Assembly (NCBI GenBank): GCA_949358305.1
Contig: OX442314.1
Span: 1,395,887-1,459,886, forward strand
Length of the DNA stretch: 64,000 bases
Direction: 5' to 3'
Origin: Strigamia acuminata
Lineage: Eukaryota; Arthropoda; Chilopoda; Geophilomorpha; Linotaeniidae
A program made the position numbers and the translations under genes. Below the pieces are notes generated by a model, which did not search any database, was not told the DNA's origin, and saw only the letters and a program-made list of their open reading frames with translations. Positions 20,317 to 29,007 of this stretch are shown here, one piece after another. The stretch's first letter is position 1. Each line of letters starts with the position of its first letter.

Positions 20317-20453
20317 GAGTGTACTCAAAACCGTGCAAAATTCAAAACGCGTTTAACTTACAACTAAAACAAGCGGTTTATTTATTATATATTTTCTTAT
20401 TTTTCTCAAAAGTGCATTTCGAAAGTCTATTTTCATCTTCACAGAAATATATA

Positions 20454-20722
20454 CCGTATTTTAACGATTAAGAGTCGCCCTTGAATTGTAGCCGTCCTCG
20501 AATAGTAGCCGCGGCTGAGTCACCAAGAATACCGTATGTTTGAAAAAGTACAGTATTGTTTCCGTATTAAACCTCACGAACGACGAACGTACGCTTCGTT
20601 CGTGACTTCAGACTTCGTTTGTTACATTAAACAAATGTAACAAACGAAAAATCGAAATTGTAATTGCTGACAAAAATGGCAGTTTTGAATTTGAGCCGCG
20701 GCTTTTAATCCATAAAATACGG
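20454..20722. mobile_element. TA-flanked MITE, CCGTATTTTA termini
   Basis: Begins CCGTATTTTAACGATTAAGA and ends with the inverted TTTTAATCCATAAAATACGG, flanked by TA. The interior contains GTAGCCGCGGCTGAG and GAGCCGCGGC near the ends. It is related by its CCGTA terminus to the elements at 3040 and 43863. Confidence 0.75.
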
Positions 20723-20939
20723 TAATTCATGACTTAAAACAGCTAAAATTAAGTTAAATTAGATACTTGCCCTATTCACGTGCATAATGTCAAAATTTTT
20801 CATTAAGCTTGATTCCTCCCACAGTTGAGTGTAATTTGAAATATTAACTTTTAAATTGAAAAGTCCTTTCAGTGCCAATGCACAACATTGAAACTTAAAT
20901 ACAGCGTTTTCAAAATTGTCAAGTTTTGGTTTTTGTTTC

Positions 20940-21145
20940 TGTAGTTTTTAGTGTCGAAGGTTGGGACAATGATAAGACGCGTGGTTAGGTTTAACAGCAA
21001 ATGACTAACTTTATTCTAATTGCTAACACATTATATACAGGTGCGCTCAACCCTGATTGGTTTACGCCAAGTACGTCATCTGGACGTCGTGGGTGCGCAG
21101 GTGAAACGTTCACCTGGCGTGAAGACTGGGCACTCAAAACCAACA
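20940..21145 (-). repeat. 3' LTR of the copia element
   Basis: 206 bases, TGTTGG...CTACA on the minus strand. Near-identical to the 5' LTR. Confidence 0.92.
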
Positions 21146-21154
21146 CTTCCCCTG
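21146..21154 (-). promoter_or_regulatory. Polypurine tract
   Basis: CAGGGGAAG on the minus strand, directly abutting the 3' LTR, the expected primer for plus-strand DNA synthesis. Confidence 0.75.
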
Positions 21155-21282
21155 AGTGCCAGTCACCACATATTCCAACATTTTTACATCTCAAAAGTTA
21201 AAATAATTAAAAACACTTTTCTTAAACAATTCAAATATTAAACATATTTTTCTCAAACAATTCAAATATTTTGTTTTACTAA

Positions 21283-23169
21283 TTAATACTCTTCATATCG
21301 AATTCTTCCTGGTGGTTTTCCATTTCGATTTGAATACAGCCTCCGAGTTCTCGAAGATTGTCGCGGAGGCGCTCGTACGTTTTTGATCTGGAGAGTTTCG
21401 ACTTCCCCTTGTTCAGTCTCGTTCTCGACTTCATCATTGATCTTGATTTCGACTTCCCCTTGTTCCGTCTCGTTCTCGAAAATTTCTACTTCGTTCTCGT
21501 TCTCGGAAATTTCAACTTCGTTCTCGTTCTCGGAAATTTCGGCTTCGCTCTCGTTCTCGGAAATTTCGGCTTCGCTCTCGTTCTCGGAAATTTTGACTTC
21601 GTTCTCGTTCTTGTCTAGTTCCACACTTGATTCCTCACTCGGCTGCAAAATCATATATTGCGCCATTTCCATTAATGTTTGACTTATCTGTTCTGCAAAG
21701 TCGTTTTTCAGTTTCTTCAAAATTGATTCGTATTCGAGCTTCTCGTGCCATTCGCGAATTTTTACGTTCTCGGTTCTAGTCTTCTTGACTTCCGCAGCTG
21801 TTTTCTTGTTTTCGGCTCTCGTCTTCTTGACTTCCGCAGCTGTTTTCTTGTTCTCGGTTCTCGTCTTCTTGACTTCCGTACTTGCTTTTTCGGTCTTCAT
21901 GTTCCCGGTTCTGACTTCGATTTCCATTGCGGTCGCAGCATCCTCGGTCTTGTCGACGATGTAATATAATCCGTTTCTTTTTTCGGCGGTGAATACGATT
22001 TCTCCCTTCGGGCTTATTATTTCTGCTGATTTATTGTCAAAAATCACCTTGTGTCCCCGCTCTGTGATCTTTCCGACTGACATCAAATTCGTTCGCAAAT
22101 CCCGTACCAAGAGAGTCTCCGTCAAATCCAACTTCATATTTCCGTCTCCAGTTTTGACGACGATTTTCGCGGTTCCTTTTCCGTCGATGTTCGTACTCGC
22201 TTTACTGGCCAAATTCAATTTCTGGTTCTTCAGGAATTCGATCGTTGAAAATGTTGAATTGCTCGAGCACATGTGGGAACTTGCGCCGCTGTCCAAACAC
22301 CAATTTCTCGGCCGTGACTTCTCGCATTTCAATGCTGTCTCGTTTTGTTCGCAGAAAAATAATTCGTACTTGGACTTCTCGGCTCTCGATGCGCTTTCCT
22401 TCTTGCTTTTACTTCGGCAATCGGCGATTTTGTGGCCGATTTTTCCGCAACCGTGGCACTTGAACTTGAAAGTCGGCTTTTCATCAGAATCCGATTCATC
22501 GTCGCCGTTCTTCGGCTGCCTCCGTTTTTGGAACGATTTCTTGGCCAACATTGCGTCGGATACTTCTTCTTTATCTTTTTCTTGAGAAATTGCTGCGGCT
22601 ATAATTTTAGCTTTTAGCGCTTCCAGCGTCGGCAATGTGTCTCGCGATTCCATCGTGATCTTGAACGTATCGAATGATTTCGGCAAACTTTGCAACAGCA
22701 GCGTCCCAGTAAGTGTCGGATGGATTTCCATATCCATGTCGAGTAGCTTATCAACCGCTTCAAAAAATCCCTTCAGATAGTCACGCACGTTTTCGTTCTC
22801 AGCCATTTTGTTTCCGCAAATTTGTTTCAGCAACATGCCCATATTTGCCGGTCCTTTCGCTTCGTAAATTTCGTCCAATTTTCTCCATAATTCGTTTGAG
22901 GTTTTACAGTTTTTCAACAATCGAATCTCCGACTGTTTTACGTGTAGCAAAATATCGTATCTCGTGTTTCTGTCTCTCACGTCCCAATTTTCGGCGGCTT
23001 TCTTGGTGTTATTGTTGCTTGGATCAACTTCTGGTCGCTTCAATGTTCCGTCCGCGTACTTTAAGAGATCGTTCTTCCCCAAAATTGCTTCCATTTGGAC
23101 TTTCCAGGCATCGTAGTTTTCTTTCCCCAGTGGTTCGATTCTAGCCGAAATTCCGCCTGCATTCGCCAT
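21283..23169 (-). CDS. Copia Gag with zinc knuckle, protease motif and glutamate-rich tail
   Basis: 628 residues. Residues 1-200 look like a copia-type Gag (ENYDAWKVQMEAIL; LWRKLDEIYEAKG; LLLQSLPKSFDTF). A CCHC knuckle C-x2-C-x4-H-x4-C lies at 238-251 and the aspartic protease motif LDSGASSHMC at 292-301. A pre-integrase segment (NGLYYIV, then REWHEKLEYES) follows. Where the integrase core would start, the chain passes into repeats of KKTRTENKKTAAEV type and an acidic region of SENESEAEI-type repeats, and ends with an Arg-rich NVRAPPRQSSRTRRLYSNRN. The enzymatic pol domains are absent, not frameshifted. It probably forms virus-like particles and relies on a helper polymerase (inference). Confidence 0.92.
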   Translation of the reverse strand: MANAGGISARIEPLGKENYDAWKVQMEAILGKNDLLKYADGTLKRPEVDPSNNNTKKAAENWDVRDRNTRYDILLHVKQSEIRLLKNCKTSNELWRKLDEIYEAKGPANMGMLLKQICGNKMAENENVRDYLKGFFEAVDKLLDMDMEIHPTLTGTLLLQSLPKSFDTFKITMESRDTLPTLEALKAKIIAAAISQEKDKEEVSDAMLAKKSFQKRRQPKNGDDESDSDEKPTFKFKCHGCGKIGHKIADCRSKSKKESASRAEKSKYELFFCEQNETALKCEKSRPRNWCLDSGASSHMCSSNSTFSTIEFLKNQKLNLASKASTNIDGKGTAKIVVKTGDGNMKLDLTETLLVRDLRTNLMSVGKITERGHKVIFDNKSAEIISPKGEIVFTAEKRNGLYYIVDKTEDAATAMEIEVRTGNMKTEKASTEVKKTRTENKKTAAEVKKTRAENKKTAAEVKKTRTENVKIREWHEKLEYESILKKLKNDFAEQISQTLMEMAQYMILQPSEESSVELDKNENEVKISENESEAEISENESEAEISENENEVEISENENEVEIFENETEQGEVEIKINDEVENETEQGEVETLQIKNVRAPPRQSSRTRRLYSNRNGKPPGRIRYEEY

Positions 23170-23269
23170 CGTTTCTGATTTTGTTTCTCGAAACGGTTCG
23201 TATCAAAAACGTTTTGACTTCTTCGATCGTTTCGTCCCAAATCTCGATATTATCCGCAGTGGAAGCGTG

Positions 23270-23283
23270 CTGGGCCCATAACC
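23270..23283 (-). promoter_or_regulatory. Primer binding site for half initiator-Met tRNA
   Basis: On the minus strand the bases after the 5' LTR read GGTTATGGGCCCAG. This is complementary to the anticodon-loop part of initiator tRNA-Met (CTGGGCCCATAACC), the half-tRNA priming known for copia of Drosophila. Confidence 0.85.
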
Positions 23284-23489
23284 TGTAGTTTTTAGTGTCG
23301 AAGGTTGGGACAATGATAAGACGCGTGGTTAGGTTTAACAGCAAATGATTAACTTTATTCTAATTGCTAACACATTATATACAGGTGCGCTCAACCCTGA
23401 TTGGTTTACGCCAAGTACGTCATCTGGACGTCGTGGGTGCGCAGGTGAAACGTTCACCTGGCGTGAAGACTGGGCACTCAAAACCAACA
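23284..23489 (-). repeat. 5' LTR of the copia element
   Basis: 206 bases, partner of 20940-21145. The single clear difference is a T for C in AAATGATTAAC. Confidence 0.92.
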
Positions 23490-23676
23490 ATCTTTTTAGC
23501 CTAAAAATTGATATCTTTTTAGCCTAAAAATTGATATCTTTTTAGCCTAAAAATTGATATCTTTTTAGCCTAAAAATTGATATCTTTTTAGCCTAAAAAT
23601 TGATATCTTTTTAGCCTAAAAATTGATATCTTTTTAGCCTAAAAATTGATATCTTTTTAGCCTAAAAATCGATGTT
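23490..23676. repeat. 23-bp tandem repeat, eight copies
   Basis: Unit ATCTTTTTAGCCTAAAAATT plus GAT, repeated perfectly and abutting the copia 5' LTR. Decayed relatives of the word GGCTAAAAATCGAT occur near 39.5 kb and 59.4 kb. Confidence 0.92.
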
Positions 23677-24087
23677 TTGTCCGCAGACCGGACTACCTTC
23701 GCCTTCAAATATGATTTGGTTTGTAAAGTGAATAAATAATAATTAATAATTAAACTTTTTCAATTATTACCAAATTTTGTCATTGGGTGTGCTGGCGCTT
23801 TTGATTTTCAGCCGTTGTATGGAACCACGGATCAACGAAAGCATATTGAGTCCATCTATCCAAAACACTAAGGAAAATATTTTTTATAAATTATAAAATC
23901 ATAGATCAATTCAAGAATCTGAACTGAAAACAACTTACCGAAATTTTGACACACAAACACCTACTTGTAAGATCGTAGACAGTGGACACGGTGATTACGT
24001 CAGAAATCACTACGTTCTTAAGTGGTTACCACAAATGATAAGGCGCTGCTCTCGAACTTTAGTTTCATATTTTGACAGTAGGGAAAC

Positions 24088-24368
24088 ATGGTTTCGGCGG
24101 ATTCGCAACCGTTTTCCGTTGATGGTTTGCTTGCGCTGCTGACGAATAGAATTAAACACAAGTTAGTTTACCGATTACGTTCAAGTACTTGTATTTTCAT
24201 AAATTGATGAATAAGTTTATATTTTTCTCACAAAGCCTCACCAATCTCGAGCGATGCCTATATCTTTCTATTTTACCATACCGAGGCCACAATCCTGTGT
24301 GTACTCAACTGTACTCAACTTGTGTTAACGAACTGAATGACAAAGAAGTATTATTATTTGTGATTTAA
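24088..24368 (+). CDS. Possible small two-exon gene (68 residues), unknown function
   Basis: An ATG at 24088 opens a 74-base exon (MVSADSQPFSVDGLLALLTN) ending before GTTAGT at 24162. An acceptor TTTTTCTCACAAAG precedes 24236, and reading continues in phase to TAA at 24366-24368 (VCTQLYSTCVNELNDKEVLL). The joined length is 207 bases. I do not recognise the protein. The non-repetitive context, sensible splice signals and amino-acid make-up favour a real gene, but there is no homology to lean on. Confidence 0.35.
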
Positions 24369-24405
24369 TGTTTAGTTCTGTCGTTACCAATAACTTATAA
24401 GTTTT

Positions 24406-24567
24406 TTATTCTCCGAAAGGTTCAACACCAAGCATGAATGAATGTCTGAGACACACGGCATTGGATGTCACCACGAACAACATGAATTGGCCAACGTCAA
24501 GTTCTAATCGCTGAAGTCCTTCATTTATCACGTAAATCACGAATTTTCTATTAATATTTTCCTTCAT
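24406..24567 (-). CDS. Possible short ORF or terminal exon (53 residues)
   Basis: Open from an ATG just after an acceptor-like GCATTTAG to a TAA, with a soluble-protein composition (VINEGLQRLELDVGQFMLF; ending GVEPFGE). It is convergent with the small gene at 24088-24368. I do not recognise it; it could be the last exon of a minus-strand gene. Confidence 0.25.
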   Translation of the reverse strand: MKENINRKFVIYVINEGLQRLELDVGQFMLFVVTSNAVCLRHSFMLGVEPFGE

Positions 24568-24974
24568 TGTCTAAATGCGGTGTGAGTAGCCTCCTGGTTG
24601 TTTACCTGTTATTTAGAATGTAAATATTGCCACTTACGATGCATCTATATTGAAATTAAGTTTGGTATAAGCATCAGACGACCGTGTAAATGGTGGGGTA
24701 TGTACATTTTACAGTAGGCGCATTCGAAAAGTCATTAAAACGAGTGTAAACGTGTTTACACTCGTTTTCACACGACATTTACACGAATTAATTCGTGTAA
24801 ATGTCGTGTAAACTGGTTAAACGGAAACGGCCTGTACGCCACGTTTCCGTTTAAAATCTCCGTGCAACGAGTTTTCTCCTTCAAATCGGGTCTTGCTGGC
24901 AGCCATCTTGGATTTTTGTTAGATCGGTTCCAACGATTTCAATGGTAAGAACAATTTTGTAGCAGTTATTAGCC

Positions 24975-25290
24975 GCATCTGTGAGGTCGAATGTGGCCAT
25001 TGTTCGGCCTCATTTGTGCAATCGAATGCGGTCGATGTTCGGCCGCATTTGTGCGATCGAATGTGGCCGAACACCGACCGCATTCGATCGCACAAATGTG
25101 GCCAATGTTCGGCCGCATTTGTGCGAACATTGGCCACATTTGTGCGATCGAATGCGGCCGGTGTTGGGCCACATTTGTGCGATCAAATGCGGCCAGAATT
25201 CGGCCGCATTTATGCGATCGAATGCGGCCAGTATTCGGCCGCATTTGTGCGATCGAATGCGGCCGACGTTCGGCCGACGTTCGGCCAATT
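24975..25290. repeat. Palindromic tandem array of about 30-bp units
   Basis: Repeats of TTCGGCCGCATTTGTGCGAT followed by CGAATGCGGCC occur in alternating orientation. All six frames remain open over this stretch, so the many His/Cys-rich peptides here are not genes. Confidence 0.85.
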
Positions 25291-25408
25291 CCCCGTTCTT
25301 AAATAAGTAATAATACAAAAAATAATTTAAATAACATTACATTTATAATTATAACCAAGTTTTTATAATTTTACAAGTTGAAATTGAACGCGCCTGTTTT
25401 TTAAGAGT

Positions 25409-27165
25409 TGTGATGATTACAAATCCGTATTTATCAATGTTCACAATAGATGGCGCTGTTTACCAAACGCGCGTAATTCAAACTCGATAAAACTAAAAAA
25501 GGTGTGATAAATAATTATTTAGACACGGTGAATAAAAATATAACTATTTTATTCGACATAAATTAAGTATTATTTACTTGACAAGTTGATTCTATCGAAT
25601 CAATATCCACGCTACTTACCTGTCGAAGGGAACCAACTGGACCCTTCCGGACCCCAACTGGGCCCATCTGGACATAGTCATATATTAGGTCCGGACTAGT
25701 GACCCACGAATCCGCCGATTCGTACGCTGATTGGCTGTCGCCAATTTAGTAGTTCTACAGAACTATATAAGCTCCAGTTTCTCACCCACTAACCCCCCTG
25801 GCTTGATAACTGAACTTGTATATTGTCTGTAGTTGAATTGTTATTGTTTGATTTCATTATTCTCTATCGACACATCAGGCCACCTCAGCTCTCCACAGTT
25901 AGTATTCATTACTATTTGTTATTGCTGTTGTAGGGCTATTTCGGGAAGGCTAACTCCGGTAATAGACATGCATTCGCATGAAATGGCCCCGTAACGTTAG
26001 CCAGCTGTTCTACGGGACAGTAGGACTTCGTACGGTGGCTTAATATAACGGTCGTATACAGTACGACCTTGCTAAATGAAAGTAGGTCCCTCAGCTAACT
26101 GGCCACAGTCTGCTGCAGGATGGTTGTTGTAAACAGCCCACGCAGGTTCCCGTCTTTCTACGATTGGTCCTTCCGCTCGTTAAAAGTCGGTAAAGGCCTA
26201 ATACACAGGTAACACGCCGGGTTGGTAGCCCGTGAGTAATATCTAAAGATGTTGCGATAAATAACTACCTGGATAATGGTAATCCAACGGCAGTGGCCGA
26301 TTAATATTTTACCCGGTGCTCGATCTGCTGATCCCGTCATCGTAAGGCATGCTGGCGGATGGAGGAGTCAAATCCTCCCGCGATGGTTCTCCCGACCGTC
26401 GTGACGGTCCCCGCCCCATCGTACCCTCCGGGTTAGTAACCCGTGAACAGGAGTTGAACAACACTGTGCTAAACAAATTACTCGGGCATTGGTAATCCTG
26501 TATTGGCAATATCTTTTAAACCCGGTAAGTCCATAGAAATGTTTACCTGGTGGTTGGTACCACCGATAGCGAACTAAAGCGTACAATTAAATACTCGGCG
26601 CCTGATCACGAGATCTTGTCGTCGTAAGGCATGCTGGCGGATGGAGTCTCAACAACTCCCGCGACGTTCTCTCAATTGTCGTGACGGTCCCCGCCCAATT
26701 AATATTTATATAACAATTCATTTGTTGTATTATTTTAATCACTTGACTTTTATTCATTTGAAACAATGGAATATTCTGCCGAATATTCCTGTTTATGCGT
26801 AGGACTCTTCGCATATTTAGATAAACGATGCTGCGGACCAAATACGTCTCCGTAGCGATATTTGTGACGATGCCGCAAGTCAGCCGTATCCCTCTGGCTT
26901 CGCCCGGATCCTCAACCAGTTGATGCCGCCGTTTACACGCGTCAAGAACCCACCATTTTGTTATTGTTATCATTCAGTAATAAATATGTTATGTCACACT
27001 AAAAACTGTAAGTTATTTCTGCTCAGCCATGAATTCCTATTTTTACACAGACTTCTGTAAGCTTATCTCGGTTAGGTTGTTGCTACTCCTAGCAACGTCT
27101 TGTTTAAACCGATTGTTTACCTATTTTAAATGGCTATTAAATCAGCCAAAAGTAGAATCGTCACA
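25409..27165 (+). repeat. 5' LTR of the gypsy element
   Basis: 1757 bases. It contains AACTATATAAGC (TATA box at 25764-25770) and several hairpin-like repeats (GGGTTGGTAGCCCGTGAGTA and GGGTTAGTAACCCGTGAACA). Antisense open frames here recur in the 3' LTR simply because the LTRs are duplicates. Confidence 0.94.
25764..25770 (+). promoter_or_regulatory. Probable TATA box in the 5' LTR
   Basis: TATATAA within AACTATATAAGCTCCAG, the only good TATA context in the LTR. The 3' LTR has the same word at 35495-35501. Confidence 0.6.
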
Positions 27166-27167
27166 AG

Positions 27168-27185
27168 TGGAGGTTCTACTGAGAT
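27168..27185 (+). promoter_or_regulatory. Primer binding site
   Basis: TGGAGGTTCTACTGAGAT begins two bases after the 5' LTR, with the TGG expected for the complement of a tRNA 3' CCA end. I cannot name the tRNA with confidence. Confidence 0.65.
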
Positions 27186-28308
27186 AAGGCTGCAAAAATT
27201 CAAATGAATTTTGAGTGTGTGTATTTATAAGAATTCAGAAATGTGCTTACGGTGATAAAATTTCAAATGAAATTTTTTCTGTGTGTAAAATAAATTTCGA
27301 ACGAAATTTATATTTGTATTTAATATATTTTATTCTGTTTTAGAACTTCTCGCAAGAAAATAAGTGTAATTCCCTTTATTCCGATTCTCCGCCGTGGAAA
27401 TTATACGTTTTAACAAAAAAAAAATAATTTCTACCGCGTGGTCAGGCCTAAAGGCCCAACCCGAGAATGGGAGTCTTGCCCGAACTTGTTGAAGTTGGTT
27501 CCGTCCGGATAACGTCATTTTGTCATCGACAATCTGACAAAATCACGCGGTCGGGCCTAATTCTGAAAAGTTGACTTTTGATGGAATTCTTAAAGAATTC
27601 TATCAATTTAACAGTTGTTTTAATTTTAGAAATATTTTTTTTTCACATGTATTTTGCTTGAGACTTCAAGTTAAACCTAAATTTATTTGCCTAAATAAAT
27701 TAGAAAGAAAATTGACGTTTTTCAAAGGAATTAAAATTTATATTTTATTTCAAAGTGGGTTTTCCTTATTTTACAGACTTGATCTACATTAAAATGTTGG
27801 TTAAAAATCGTGATCTCAAGTCATTGAAATCGAACTTGACGAATGGAATACCATTCGAATTTTAGCGAAGAAGAATTCTTGCTGTTGGGTTGCCTAGCAA
27901 CCCGCGTTGTGCAGAAAAGCCGTCGATTCAAACGAATCGGCGCGACTTTTGAAATTACGAGTTTTAAAAACTTTAAAAATTCCATAAAGGTGATCATTCA
28001 TTTATTAATAAATGCGGTGATATTTTAAAATACTTTGAAAAGTATCCATTTTGTTTAGTGACTACGTCATAACACTGGAATCTGACAAGATTACGGGTCC
28101 ACGAACTTGATGATTTCCACCAATCTCGGACGAGATTGGACTCTCGCGAGACTAGCGTTGATACTTGACCAATCAGAGAGGTGTATCGAAGTACCCTTAC
28201 TTCCTTTCGAACTAGTGTGACCACTGCTTCGTTTGCGATCCTTCTGAACGTTTGCAACTTCACCGTTATCTCTCAGACTTAGGAAATTTTCTTAGTTTAA
28301 GTTTAGTT
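27186..28308 (+). other. Gypsy leader region
   Basis: Non-coding AT-rich leader between the primer site and Gag. A stretch near 27880-28000 (CTAGCAACCCGCGTTGTGCA, then an AATCGG word) resembles 34940-35010 before the 3' LTR. Confidence 0.6.
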
Positions 28309-29007
28309 ATGACTAATAACCAACATCACATGAACACCCGTGGTAAGGAAAGAACTTGTTTGACCGGTGGAATGAATCTATCCGGGTTTATACCTGTTCC
28401 TAATGGAACTGAAGAAGTGGAAAACCACGCGGTCCATAATGGCGTTTCAAATGAAACAGCCGGACCATCTGGAGAGAATAGGGCTCCACGTGAACCTACT
28501 CCGCCTGGAGAAGAGGAATGCATTCCTGAAGGTTCTCATTTAGGCCGAGGCGGTCTATTATTTTGTCAGGATCACGGTTTGAACCCAAACCAATTTAGAT
28601 CTTTGACCGAAGTATTAGATTTTGTGCACGCGCGTCGTGCTACGTCGGAGCAACCTAATTCCCCAGCCAGCCAAAGATTAAATAATTTTAGTCCCACTCC
28701 TTCGACGCCTATTTCTAGATATAGAAATAAAAATGCACAACCTCCTCGTCAAGATCAGTCGAATTTGACACCAGGAGATTTCAATCGTGCTTTCCAACAA
28801 CGATTACGAGCGAATAACTTCGCTCGCAACCAACAAAGAGGATTTACAAATCCAGAGAACTTTGAGAATACGTTCAACGCCAAACGGCCCTTATCAATTT
28901 GTGCGAATGCCGTTCGGCCTTTGCAATGCGCCTTGTACTTTCCAGCGTCTGATGGAAGGCATTTTAGGCTCAGCTTTACAAGACTACGCGTTAGTTTATT
29001 TGGATGA
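28309..29007 (+). CDS. Truncated gypsy Gag N-terminus
   Basis: Starts MTNNQHHMNTRGKERTCL and continues as a polar, Pro/Ser/Asn-rich chain (about 190 residues) to FENTFNAK. From about 28885 this frame passes over sequence that is RT in the next frame, so its last 40 residues are meaningless. No zinc knuckle and no protease remain: an internal deletion fuses gag to mid-pol. Confidence 0.75.
   Translation: MTNNQHHMNTRGKERTCLTGGMNLSGFIPVPNGTEEVENHAVHNGVSNETAGPSGENRAPREPTPPGEEECIPEGSHLGRGGLLFCQDHGLNPNQFRSLTEVLDFVHARRATSEQPNSPASQRLNNFSPTPSTPISRYRNKNAQPPRQDQSNLTPGDFNRAFQQRLRANNFARNQQRGFTNPENFENTFNAKRPLSICANAVRPLQCALYFPASDGRHFRLSFTRLRVSLFG

Larger units (their letters stand above)
20940..23489 (-). 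mobile_element. Ty1/copia-type LTR element with gag-protease only
   Basis: Two 206-base direct repeats (20940-21145, 23284-23489) differ at about one base, start TG and end CA in minus orientation, and enclose one 628-codon ORF. A primer site and a polypurine tract lie next to the LTRs. There is no integrase core, reverse transcriptase or RNase H, so the element depends on a helper. The LTR identity implies a recent insertion, but the flanks (GTTTC and ATCTT) do not form a target duplication. Confidence 0.92.

Noticed and set aside
26158-26973. Antisense frames up to 128 codons, present again at 35889-36704
   Set aside because: The exact duplication at 9731 bases is explained by the two gypsy LTRs; the frames show no protein signature.
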